Source of the DNA: Phoronis australis
Taxonomy: Eukaryota > Phoronida > Phoronidae
Length of the DNA stretch: 62,000 nt
Direction: 5' to 3'
Assembly (NCBI GenBank): GCA_002633005.1
Contig: NMRA01000277.1
Location: 3,783-65,782 of the forward strand
Under the pieces are notes generated by a model. The model did not search any database. It had not been told where the DNA came from and was given only the letters and a program-made list of their open reading frames with translations. Positions within the stretch are counted from its first letter, which is position 1. Every line of letters starts with the position of its first letter. Both the position numbers and the translations under genes were made by a program. Of this stretch, positions 1 through 26,200 are shown one piece after another.

Positions 1-432
1 AATAAAATGGCTGCCGAAGGCAGTGCACATTTGAAATAACTCGGCACAAATTAAAGAAAACTTCCGAATCGATGAATGCGGTATATCTGTGAGAGTTAAA
101 TCGAATCCTATTCAGATCATAACTTTGAAGTGGAATAATTCGGTGAGTACAACAGCAAGTCGGTTTTATGCTTAGGCGGACGAACATTGGGCTCCCCAGT
201 ATATAACACAACTTAATCTGGTGGGTGGCTGTGCAGGAGACTAAAGACTGACTCGGAGACGGTCTCGCCACCTGGTGACTGACGTGAAGTCCTGTGGACA
301 CAAGCGCCACCTACACAGTAAATTCTAAACTCTCGCATAAGTTCGTTACTTTGCGAGCCTTGGAAACAAGACGGGTGGAGGGGACTCATCGGATAAATTT
401 CTTCATTTCGGAACTTCTAATTAACTTCAAGG
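1..432. other. 5' flank and presumed 5' UTR of GOT1
   Basis: This stretch lies directly upstream of the GOT1 start codon. An in-frame TAA at 418-420 sits just before the ATG at 433, which supports that start. No TATA box is evident. GCCACCT-type motifs occur near 265 and 310, the second (reverse strand) containing GTAGGTGGCGCTT, which resembles a CTCF core. The transcription start cannot be located by eye. Confidence 0.4.
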
Positions 433-13609
<13,177 letters not shown>

Positions 13610-16600
13610 AACAGTCGGCTGTAGCTGGACTGGCCTAATAGGCTAGGACTGTTATTTAAGATATTTAATTTACAACTAAGTTTGGTTTCATGGTTCTGGT
13701 CAAAAATGCTTGCTTATTTGTAATCCAGTCATATTTTCCAGTGAAAGTGAAACAGTCGAAGATATTCAAGTGAGACATGGGTGCTATTCAGTTGTTTATT
13801 GGCCTGAATTATTTCATCAGTTCCCTGTGTCTGGCTGGTTTAATTCCACCTCTGTACTCTGGATGAAAATTAAATTTAAGTTTGTTTCTATTGGCACAAT
13901 CGCCCCTAAAATATGTGTGTGCGAGTCAAACATTTAATTTATAATCTGAGAGAATACATTTTTTTAGTTGTAAAAACGAAAATCGGTATTTTTGCAAATG
14001 AAATTGAGTGCGCTTCAGCAACGAAAAGAAGAAAAGGAGAGTGAGGTTGGGGTGAAGGGTGGCCTCAATTAAGTTTCTTTGCCGTATCGAGCAATTTTTA
14101 CATTAATTTTGGGTGATAACTATTATAGTGTGGCTAATCTCATCTTTTTCGGTTACAAGTGGATTCCAAAGTGCATTGAACCATGTTTCCATTCGGTACA
14201 ACATTGTTTTGAAACTAATTGGAGAATCTTCTAAGCAATGTGTGACTGCACTGATTGTCTAATAGACTCGACTGATGACCACATGTACCGCACTTTTTAA
14301 GAAATAAGAACTGTTTTTCTCTTCCCTGTAGTATTCTAATGAAATTCTCTTTCAATGGGAGGCTATGCAATAGTCTGTGATTTTCGAACAGCTCTCTTTA
14401 TTCCCGTTTGTCACCGAATGGTTGCTTATTTTTATTCTCTACCATATGTTTTTGACATAAAGTGTTAAAGGTAAAAAGCCTTAGTTTGGACTGTCAAAGT
14501 GTCCTGTGCGCTGTCAACCAGAGACTTGTACCTACAATCTAAATTTGATAGTGTTCATTTTTGTCTTCTATGCAATCGTTAACAATAGCATTTAGAATTT
14601 GGTGGAAATGGCACCAGCTTTGTTCTTGTGAAACATTATAAACCATTAAACAGTGGTTGACTGATCACATGCTACCAGTTTACTTAAAGACACCTGCAAC
14701 ATATGTTATTAGTGAATACTTGCACAGCACCTGAGTGTGTTGGAGTGTATAGGAATGTTGATGGTGTGTAGAGATTGAGAAGAGCAAATAGGTAGCATAG
14801 TTGGGGTTTTATCTATTTCAAGTTTCACTTGTTCTGTTAATGGTTTAATTTCACCTCAGAGTGCTGAATTGTTTGTGATATTGTGAGTATATAATAACAT
14901 TTGAAATTCCTTGACTATGCTTTATCCACTGTCTTCTGTGGAGCTCCACGCCACATGTTCTAATATTTGCAGAATTATTGGTTCACGTTTATATGACATA
15001 CATGATTGGGATCGCCCTCACTTACTGGCCCTAGTCGGTGTTCTATCTTGCTCCTTTTTACTGCATTTGCACCAACCTCATTATCTCCCTTGCATTAAAT
15101 TTAAAGTAGTTAAAGCTACATTTTGCCGTTTAGCTGGGTAGAAAACGAAGATTGAATTCGTTTGTTTGCTCTTATAAAGTGGTCTCCTAATATTCCTTAC
15201 CATGATAGCATTCTGTTTTCCTTACCAACATCAATAATAATAATAAAATGCACTGGAACCATCCAAGAAATGCATACTCTTGTTACTTGCCGGGCACTGA
15301 TGTCAACATCATACCACCGAAAGAGGCGAGACGTCTTCGGGCATCTAGGAATTCGGTCAATACAGGCCAGAAGATCTGGTTCCAGTAACCATAGTACCAA
15401 TAAGAACGTCACCAGCGACTAGAGAAAACATCGACTTTATTGGAGTGGGCAAATAGCGCATGTACGCATTGCATGAATTGGCAACGGAAATTTAATACTG
15501 TCTCTGTAAGGAATATTTTGAGACATATTTTATGAGAGTAAAATGCTTCACTCGATTTTTGGTAGCCGGCCAGGAGGAAATGTAGCCTAACAGTGTTTCG
15601 CGTTTGTGATGAAACATTTCCATCTGCTGATCGTGATTCCCACGTTAATCACTTATAGCGCCGAAAGCGGCCAAGGTGGGAGAATCCTATTGGTAATGAA
15701 ACGTACTAGTAATTTAGGCAACTGAATACATATTCTATGGGTCACTCAGTTCTTTAGTATTTTTTTTACATTCGTCAGACCATGAAAGCCTACGGTTGGT
15801 GACACGGAAAAGTAAAATGATCATCAAAGATTTGACGTACGCAGACGTATTGAAAAAGTAACTTTTAGTTTTGAAAACTTTTTAACTGGATTTTACAAGT
15901 TTCTAATTTTAGGCTTTGAATCTGATCTTTGGGACTGTGAGTGGATCTGTTAAGGCATGGTCGCGTTGTTTTGAAGACTTGTTTATCGAATCGTTCTTTG
16001 TAGGCTGTGCAGGGGAGCCTAGATACATGCGTCGGATAAACGCGTGCCGTGAAGTCCGGTAAAGGTCTTGCGTTGTCGATCTGCATTCTGTATTTCTAAT
16101 GTCTTGCGTTGTCCATCTACTCTTAGCAATGCATTCTATATTACTAGTGCAAACCGAATGTATACTTGCCGAACACCGGCTGCAACTTAGTCTGATATTT
16201 TCAAGCTCAAAGTTGATGCACAAACGCTTCACATGTTTGGTTCCAGTATAGACACAAATTTAACATGGGATGCGACCGCCACAGTGTTTTCCGGCCCCTG
16301 TACCTTCAACAATTCTCAAGTTATTTAGCACACAGCGTGGCACTACAAGTAAAATTATATTCTATTTTTCCACTAAAAAGGATTAGGATCAATTTGGCCT
16401 GTGTAGATATCACAAGACATTTTTTGTAAATGTTCAATTATTTGTTTTGTCAAGTAATGAGTCTTTGAAAAATGGGGAAATTAGATTTTGGCAGTCGTTT
16501 TGTGCCTTTTTCGTGGAACGTGAGAAGGTACGCGCACATTAACTGCCAGTGAGAAAATTTCTACAAATTATTTCTAGTCTGCGATGCGCTAATAATGATT

Positions 16601-17175
16601 ACTTTAGTGGCAAAATCTCTATTCAGCAATTGTCAATTGGGCGCATCCGTCCAAATTTCTGCCTTAACTCGTAAGTTAATTCATGAAACGGACCCCTGAC
16701 GTCAATATTTCACGTGCATCCCTAAAAACAGATGCCTGTCCTTAGGAGTTGAAACGATGTTTCCCAGACCACAGCGGCTATGCCAAACGGAAATTAAGAC
16801 AATGCAGGCCAGGTGTTGCGTGATGTGGTTTTGGAGTACGTTTGTGGTTTGGTGACGTCTTTGTACCACGTTATCCCTAGATACCAAGTTTATTCAATCG
16901 CCTCTCTCGCTGGTTATGGAGTGTGAAATGGAAGTCCAGTGATTTCAGGGAATGCGTCTTAAAGGAAGCTCTGACCAGAGGCTGAGAGTGTGCTGGTGCG
17001 TGCTTTTAATTGTGAAGTGTTACATTTCGCAAAGCTTCAGCAACCTAGCATTTAGAATGACCTGTATAGCAAGCCTGACCTCAGATTTCATATCGTCATT
17101 TGGATGTGATCTGAATTTATGCAGTCACGTGCTCATGAGTTATCAAAAGTTATAACTGAGATTTTGGAGTGAAAC
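13610..17175. other. GOT1-NAGK intergenic region
   Basis: This stretch holds the GOT1 3' UTR (end not defined) and the NAGK upstream region. Short ORFs here match nothing I recognise. No clear promoter element is visible. Confidence 0.5.
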
Positions 17176-17213
17176 ATGGAGTCGCGCTCCCATTATTTTG
17201 GCGGAATTGAAGG
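17176..17213 (+). CDS. NAGK: NAGK exon 1
   Basis: This exon encodes residues 1-12 plus two bases, MESRSHYFGGIE, the first half of the ATP phosphate loop. The context is AAACATGG, with a TGA two codons upstream. Donor is GTATGT at 17214. Confidence 0.88.
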
Positions 17214-20200
17214 GTATGTCGTTGGGGTTCAGTTATTGAGTTCAGTTTTTAGTACAATCTTACATATTTTTACGATTTACTTGAGCCTAATTAATGATTG
17301 TGATCAGTTCAGTGCAGCTAATGAAATATATTGCCAACGTTTGTTTGAAAATAGTCCTGTTTGTCCTCTGGCGAATTCTTTCTCTCGCAGTGTCTAAAAT
17401 ATGACCATTCCAAAACGTAATGAATGAACTCGAGTGCAAAACACCCGTTAACGTTGTTGCAGAAATCGGAGTTTAGGTCCTTTGCTACGATGCGTTATTT
17501 TTAAAGGAGCATAAAGTCGGGTCGAGACCAAATTTAGAGTTGGACAATTTACTGTTATAGGCCTAAAATTCGTCTCAACTTGTTCCTTACTCAGATTATA
17601 GAACAGCCTTCCGTTCAGTAACGCTAGGACCTAGCTAAAAACAAGACTTTTGTAGATTACGTGAGATACTGCCGTGTATTTTAAATGAGAACATGTGACT
17701 TTGGCTTGATTTTAGCTATATTTGTGGGTCCTAGCGTAGGTCCTAGCCCAAGCGTTACTGAACGCACGCCTGATTTCTTGCCCTGGGCAGAAGTGACAAG
17801 TTGTCATTGTTTATTTCAAACAAACGCGCCAGCTAACAGTTCCCCTAGCCATTATTCACTACTATGGTACAACGGCATGTGACGTGACAGCGCAGCTGCG
17901 AAGGCTCGAATCTTCCATTGGCTCTTCCATTGAGCTAAAACAATGTCATACTAGATCGCTATTGTTTCGGTCATTTATGTTTCGCTCAATGGAGATAAAT
18001 ACATAGCCAAGATTCAGGCCCTTTGTCGGGTCGTTTACGTAACTTCATGCTGTCCCATGCATCGTCAAGGAAACAACAATTTGCTGCCGTGGGCAAATTG
18101 TTTCTAAGACAACCTCGGAAATCTACATTGACTAAAGGTAATTAACATCACATCGACTGTTCCACTCTTTAAAGTTATGAAAAACCTCAATAACAAGTCT
18201 GCGTATTTAGCCAAATTTCTACGAAACTATACACATTATACTCAGTAACAGTACATTTTTTTTCGAAAGCTGGTGACTTTTTACCAGTCTGTGTAAGTCA
18301 CGTGACCATGTCATTTTGATTCGTAAAATTGAGCAAAAAGAAAGGTACTTTGATAGCAAAATAACAGTGTCGATAACACGATAAAATTTTATTTGATGTA
18401 AATGTTCAAGATGAGATCTCAAAAACGCTGTTACAGTTTACTAAAACATTTCTTTTTAAATGCAGCTTTAGAGTTTTTATGAAAATCACGGAACTCCTAT
18501 TGTTGATATCTCCTCATGCAAAACTGGAACATTTAAAAAACATTTTGGAGAAGAATAAAGAATAGTATCTGAAAGTTTCATTAATCTGATCAGCCATTTC
18601 TAAGATTTTGTTTTCCGAAGTTTGCTAAATTTTGACATTTTCTAGGGTCTACATAACCTTAAGAATGGTTATCTCTACCGAATTACCCTTAGTTCATTTT
18701 TTTGTTTTTCACGCTGTCGGTGCACTTGTTCTAACACGCTTCCCTTATTTTCCAGTGGATGCTGCGTTGTCCGAATTTATCCTAAATTTTCAACTGTTTT
18801 TGCCCAAACTGGAGCTGACAAAGCAAGAAACAATAAATACGATGTAATATTGCATTTTATGCTGTTTGTAAAAAAATATTAATTGATAAGACTTGATTTG
18901 TTTTCTGCCTCATGCACGTTAATATTCATATGCACACAGAAATTCTCAGTTTTGAATGAGGCCACTAAAAATTAAGCGGGGGTTAAAGCGTACACATTTA
19001 TTTTGGAGTTAATCTTATCGTATTGAAAATTCAACTCTTTAACGTGACAGCTTGGTTCGCCTTATCATTGTTATCAACGTGTGTCAAAATGATACATGTA
19101 AAATCGTGTTTCTTAAATTGACACTTTGAATTTCGTGCAGCTTCGTAACTACGAGGGGTGACCTTTGCGATAGTAAAAATGTGTTCATATAATATTGAAA
19201 CTGAATGAGTGAATCACCTATCGACGGAAAGTCGAAAATTACAAATTTGTACGCTTGAATAGCGTGGCCATTTTATTTCCATGTTATAAGATAGAACTTT
19301 GTAATACCAGTAATATACATTTCCAATCTAAGATTTTACCAAAATCTGAGATAGAACCCTGCAATTTTCAGGTCCTGGAAGCCCAAGTGAAATACTCAAT
19401 TTTATTCGTCACTGACACATTTCCAGCTCGAGGCTTTTGTTTAAAAGAAACAAGAGTTCTGTTGACTCCACGCAGATGCCATCTCCAGGTGTTAGTGTGG
19501 GTTATCAAGGAGGACACTGATAAAGATGCTCTTTAATCAGTATATCTAGCACATTGATATGTGAATACGCTGTTGACGGTTCTCTAAAAATCGCACAAAT
19601 CTAAGGCAACATTCATTGTTGCTTTTGGGATCCAAGCGACTCAACAGATTGGATATAACATTCAAGTCAGTAATTAGACGTGGGTACCGGGATTGACAAA
19701 AAAGTATTTTGATACAAGCTGATAAGCAATCGATCACTGTAACTGAAAATTCAAGGGAACTGATCCTAATGTTTTGCGTGTGTAGGTGAAGCACCAGCAC
19801 GGCTGCAGAACTTACTATTGAACACGAAAGTCGTGAAGACTCAGGACCGTATTTTCACTTCAAGAACGCGTTCAATTTTCCGAGTATAATAAACTTGCCA
19901 ATATTTTTGAAATCTTGCCAAGCTTTTCCAAATATCGTGTCAAGATTTTCTGATTTTTTCACGACTAGCGCCACCTGTGCTGGCGCGGTAGTAACTAAAC
20001 CAACCGCGAATGAATTGTCGAGATGCGGAGGAGAGCACAGGTGCTGTGTTCTGTTCTGCTGACATGCTTAAAGCAATGCTTGCAATGCGATATCTCTCGA
20101 AGTCTTGTGTTTTGCGTAGTTCTCGCGTCTACAAAACGCTACCCAGGAAAAATACAGCAGACTACGCTTAATCTACGAAAAGATGGACCGCAGCAAAGTA

Positions 20201-23200
20201 GGTTCGCCCCAAAATGCATGCGCGCACCGGCGGGGGAGGGGGGTTCGAACGAGCCCCCTCATTNATGCTCGAATGAGCCCCCCATTTGGCGAAGTGGGCA
20301 AAAAGGTCCGCCTCTGAGAAACAAAAAGTCCGAGAAAATGAGACAAAAGTCCACTAAACAAGCACAAACGCGCAATTCACAGTGGTGGCCCCAGTTTTTT
20401 TAGTTCGCCCGCTTTTTTGTTACCAAAAGGTCCACAACGCCAGGAATTCGAGCCCCCCATATTGAAGGCTGGGTGCGCGCATGAAATGCATTGTCCATAA
20501 TGCTTTGGTTTGACCAGAAGGATGCAGGAACGCAGGTTTAAAATGTTTCCCTCAAACTCCTTTCTCTCACTGCTGCATGGTTGAACAGCAAGACCATAAC
20601 GTCGTGTTGTGCGGCTTCAGTGGCTGAGCTGGGCGATTCAAATTCAGAACAAATTTCTAATTTTTGGTTGTAACGTTAATAAATCTTGAATTTCTCTTTG
20701 GTATATGATAAAACATTATGATTTAAAATTTACAGATATCCATTGTTTTCATAATGTCGAAAATCAAACGTACCTGAAGTATATATAGCGTTTAGTAACC
20801 AGAGCCATCACACGCCATACAAATGGAAGGAACACTATGTTTTCACTGAGGCTGTTCTTTCTTCGTGTGGTAACATAAGAACTACAGAAAAGTATGATAC
20901 TTGTTGGCATAACCGTTAGTAGGCCTACGCAACAGGGTGAAAGGGATGCAATCGCGAAATTGTTGGCGAGCCGGAAGTAGGCTGAAATGAGTGGCGAAAA
21001 GGAGTATTTTGCAATGAACAAAATTTAAACTAGTTTCTATGAGGGGAAGGTCTCATTTGAAATGAACAGGGCCAGGGAAATGGCTCCACCGAGACTCCTG
21101 TGACAACTCCGGTCAATAGTTGGCTGTTAGTAATCCATACACATTACGAAAATCTGTGGTGCCACTAAGCCGATACATTGCAGAGGGTGAGAATTTTTAA
21201 TGTATATGTAAACCGAAAGGAAAGATTCATAAAATAATGGTAAAATTTTAAGAAAGCTTCGCAAGGTTTTTAGGAAATATTGGCAAGATTTTCAAGAAAA
21301 ACTTTTGGAAAATCTTTTCAACTAACGCCAGGCTACAAACTGAGTGGTTGACGGGTATTGCGGCACTGTGGATAAATAGAGATTCGAGTGTTGCAGAGCA
21401 ATCCGGGATGGCCCTAGTATGAACACGGGGGAGGGGGGCTCAAATGCTCAATTTACAGGGCCCGTTAGACGTTTTCGGGCTTAGGCTGAAACCTTCATCC
21501 GATCGGTGCCTTTCGTTACAGAGGTGGAAGTAAGTCTCGCATGGTTCTAGTCGACGAAAGAGGGCGTGTTGTAGCCGAGACGGAAGGGGAAGACACTAAC
21601 CACTTTGTAAGTTTTCAGAGTTCAAAATATATGGATAGGGTTTTGCGAATATACACATGTGACGAGGTAAAAATATTGATATCACGTAGTCGTATAACTG
21701 TCAAAACCTGTTGGTTCGGTTTGATATCTGAAGACAGTCCTTCGAGTGGGACAACTAAGGAAGGCAGCAGAATCTTGGTGAGTTGTAGGAGTGATCTGCC
21801 GCAGAGTAAAACCTAGTTGTGAGAGATTTGCATTTTCGAATGAGAATCTAGCTCTGTTCTTCCGAAATTGACATTTCTGCACGGAGTTAGTGATGGGACT
21901 GTTCTGTGAACTTTCTACGGCACCCAGGGACGGATCCAGGATTTTGTTTTGGGGGGGCAGGGCAGAGTATTACCCAGGATTTTACCAGTCAGACATTCGC
22001 ACCCCCGAACTACCAAATAGAATCTGGAATAATTTCAGGGGGCATGGCCCCCTTGGACCCCCTCTAAATCCGCCACTGGCACCGGCTGCTTATTTTATCC
22101 AAAAATTAATACATGTATTTGTGTAACGAATCATCAAATAGTTGGTTGTACTGAGGCCTAGCTAGTCTTTTGAGGTCCCATCTAAAAAGCCTAACAACAA
22201 GCGAAGACGGATATAGAATTTGCTGTTTGGTGGCATATAGGACAGATTTGCCCAAATTTCATCAAAATGCACCAGGACATCACTTTATAATTAGAGTTGC
22301 TTTACTTCGGATACGCAAAAATCGTTTGCAGAGTCGAATGATAAAGATTTTTTTTCTCAGTGAATTTCAGCCTCCGGCTCCCTCACTCGCTCCAGTTGTT
22401 CCCTACCTCCCTCCTTTCCTTCCTCCCTCGCTCGCTCGCTCGCTCCCTAACGTTCTAACTCCCTCCCGCCCCCCCCCCCTCCATCCAGCCTCTCACTTCC
22501 TTCTCTTTATCTCTCTCCCACCCCTCTGTGATTGGAAATTTTCTCCAATCCTCTGGATTAATAGCTGACGCAAGTTCTCTTTTTAATCTTTAATATACAG
22601 TTCTACATATATTTCATTGTCGTTGGAGCTTTAGTAACATGTCTTTACCGTGCGATAATGTTCATCAAATAATATCTTCGTGCTTTTCCATTGGCTGCAG
22701 TGCTATGTTTTTTTTTCGTTTTATCCGATTTTTTTTTTTCGTTTTGTACGAATTTTCCCTAATTCTGCCTCCGCCTTACAAGGCTTTGGTAACAACAACG
22801 ATTACTGTTGTATTTTTATGACACTGAATGGTGAGTATCAGTTTATCTTCAAGTGTATTGGATATGAAGAGTGTGGTCGACGCTTGTTTGGCATGGTCCA
22901 AAGTATTAAGGCCAAGGTGGGACTCGGTGACAATGAAGCCATCACTGCTCTGGTAAGTACTGTTCACTTCTGCCATCTGGTGCTTTGTAGCAAAAATAGT
23001 CTCTTGTCTAAGGAATAGTTTATTATCGGAGAAACGTCTGATATGACATTTTGTGAGGTTAATTCTGGCAATCAGATCACTAAAACTTCATATACGGATT
23101 TAGGAGCCCCCCCCCCCCTTGGCTGCCTCAAAAAATAAAACAGCAAGAGCGTAGGGAAATGTTGAGTTTATTAATCAATCCCTGTAATTAAAATTATACG

Positions 23201-26200
23201 GATGAAACAAGATTTAAATGTGTGCAGTTTTAGTGTTTGGAGGGGACTCAGATCCAATTCCAAGTGTCAAATTCGGAACACGGCGCATTCGTAACGGAAC
23301 TATGGCTAAGTATAGACTCTTCCGCGATATCCCAGGCGACCGGCAGTGGCGCTGCGCACTACGACTCAGTTTCCGTCGTCTGCTCCCCTGTGCAATGAAG
23401 AAATTTTACTTCATTTTTTAAAGAAAATGGAACCTGAGTGGCGATGAAAAAACAGAAGCTGCTGGTAAGATGTGAATTTTAATCGAAGCCTTAGTGAATC
23501 ACTCAGAGCCTCATAATTCTCTCTTTCTTAAACCTTAACTTAAGACGATTTTCAAAGCAATCCCGTCATTATTGCCAACACGAAAAATGGATTTGGTCTT
23601 TTGGGCATTTGAAGACTATTTTAAAATAATACAAAAAATTATTAAGAACCGATTGCACAAAATATAAAACGTGTAATAAGCATTACAAAAAGAAGTAGGT
23701 TTCGCGCGCAAACGCTGTGGACCATAAACAAGTAGGTCTCTTAGTATGGCATTAGTAGTTAAGTCGTAGTGGTGTAATTTGACATGCGCTCCGTGTTTTT
23801 TTGTTTTGCCTTTTTTCTTGGATAATACTTCAGGAATCAAGGAAAATGCTTGATTTTTAGAGGAAAAACAGAAAAATTGCCTGGGCTCCCCCAAGTTGGT
23901 GATATGCGCAACTACAATGGTGGTTTGCGCAAATGCTTACAGCCAGACAAAATGTTCCCCTCCCCCTTGTGATATCCTAGATCCACCACTGAACTACTAT
24001 CCCTATTGCATAATATGTTAGTAGATACAGCCGACACATTTAGCGGACGAGATATTCATAGCCATTTTAATCATTCGGCGTTTCAGGGTCTATCACTTTG
24101 TGGCATAGACTACCCGGAAAATGCAGCTAAGGTTCTACAAAGCCTCGAACAATGGCGAGACAAAACAGCCGAGTATTGCTATGCCTGCAACGACACATTG
24201 TGTCCAATATTTACTAGTTCCAATTCTGGTGGTATGGTGCTCATCGCCGGCACTGGCTCCAATTGTAACTTTACGGACCGCAGTGGCGAGTCTTTCTTCT
24301 GCGGAGGATACTCAAAAAGCCTTGGTTCCGAGGGCTCAGGTACGTGGTCAGCAGTAATGCTAATACGGAAATGGGTTTCGTGGGGCTGGGATTTGTGTCT
24401 AGCCTATAGGATCGTTGTTAGTGAGCACGTGGGATCAAACTAAAAATGAAAGATGACCGATGAGATATTTAACATTCCGCTTATAAATTACTCAACATGT
24501 AAGCCTTCTGTCTTAGCACCCAATTTCCAGAAGATTGAACAAAGTTCACAATCTTTATAGGTATGTGACCAGAGGAAATTCTTGATAATTTGGTGAATGC
24601 CTTGGGATCTTTTAATTTACGATGGGAGAATTAATCTACTTTAAGAAAAACACGTATTCAAAAGCGAAAGTCACAAAACCACAGGTTTACGCAGAGCCGA
24701 TTAGCGGTTTCAGAAGCAATGACCAACTCTAAGAACAGTAATAAAACTGTCAAAGGTTCATTTCAATGGGTCTGACACTGGTATCACAATAAATTGTCAA
24801 CGAGTTTGAAATGCACGGTGAGTTTTTGTGTGTCGTGATCCACTAAGAGTGATAATAAACAGGCACACCTTCAACACAGTCTAAAATGGAAACAGTGAAA
24901 CAGGTTACTCAGAGACACAAACGTTGTCTCAAACCTTTTCACACTATGACAAAAATATACATGTATAAGAGGGCGTGAGCAAGCAAAAACAGCGTCGAAA
25001 GCGTCCCTTTGAATGGATGGGGTGAGCCAACCCTTCCAAACACTCACAGCGTGTAATCGCCTTTTTTCTTTTTCAGCTTCTTGGATTGCTCTCAATTCAA
25101 TCAAAACTATCCTTGCCCATGACGCAAATTTACGCAGGTCAAGTTTCGACACGCAATTCGTTAAGGACGCCATCTATCGCCATTTTCAGGTGAGCTAGCG
25201 GCAATCTGAAATGGATCAGTCTGCTTTATTTCGTTTAGGAACAAAGTTTACTTACTTATTTACTTACTTACTAATTTACTTGAAAATGTTTACTTACTAC
25301 TTGCTTACTAAATGATATTTCTTATTTGACTATACGTCAGTCTTGTTGTGGTGCTTCCATTGTTTCCTAAGAGAACTCCTTTCGATTCTGTGATTGTTAC
25401 AATTGGTACAGGGTTCCGGATTTTGAGAATTACCGTATTGCCGCGCCACTAGGCCCTTGGGCATTTGTGCGAAACTTGGGCGCATACGCCATTATGTGAA
25501 CCATTTGAGTAAAAAAGGCCGCGAATAAATAATTATTTCGGATCTAGGCCCACATGTTCCTACAGGCGTGGTAATACGATGAAATATTGTTCATGATGAA
25601 AAAAGCAAATTTTTAAACAGAAAACGAGGGCACCTACATGTATGTGGGAATTAATGTATGGGCCTGTGTAGGTGATATTACCTGGGCTAATTATATGCGA
25701 AATCTAGGCACATGCGCCAATATACGAACCACTTGGGTAAAAAGAGGCCGCGAAAAAAGGTATTATTTCGGATATAGGCCCGTGGTTCTCAGTAAAGGCG
25801 CGTCAATACGGTAGTTTGAGGCCGGTTTGTAGCGTAAAGTCACGATGTCGATAACGCCGTCCATCCGTAATTCATGGGTAATTTCCGTACCGCCCTTGAC
25901 CTCGACCCGACAAAGTGCAAATTGTGTTTGGGCTTTTTGGGAACATTTTTGTGCTTTGACAGCGAATTTCTTGCAACTCGCTAGAGCAGGACACTGTGAA
26001 TTGTATTATACGAAAAAACAATTTCTCATGGTTTGATGAAAACCTGTTTTGTGTAAATTTATTGAGTTATGTGTTTGATATGGACGGCGGAATCGAAGCA
26101 CCCGTGGAATTCTAGTCCCAAGTGTCATACCTTGTAGTATTATATGTAGTGCATTGGAGACGCGATCAGAAGCTGAGGACGCCTGTGAACCGATTAAGCG

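Noticed and set aside
20023-20403. 126-codon ORF with an ambiguous residue
   Set aside because: It crosses GC-rich repeat text and an unknown base at 20264; no domain.
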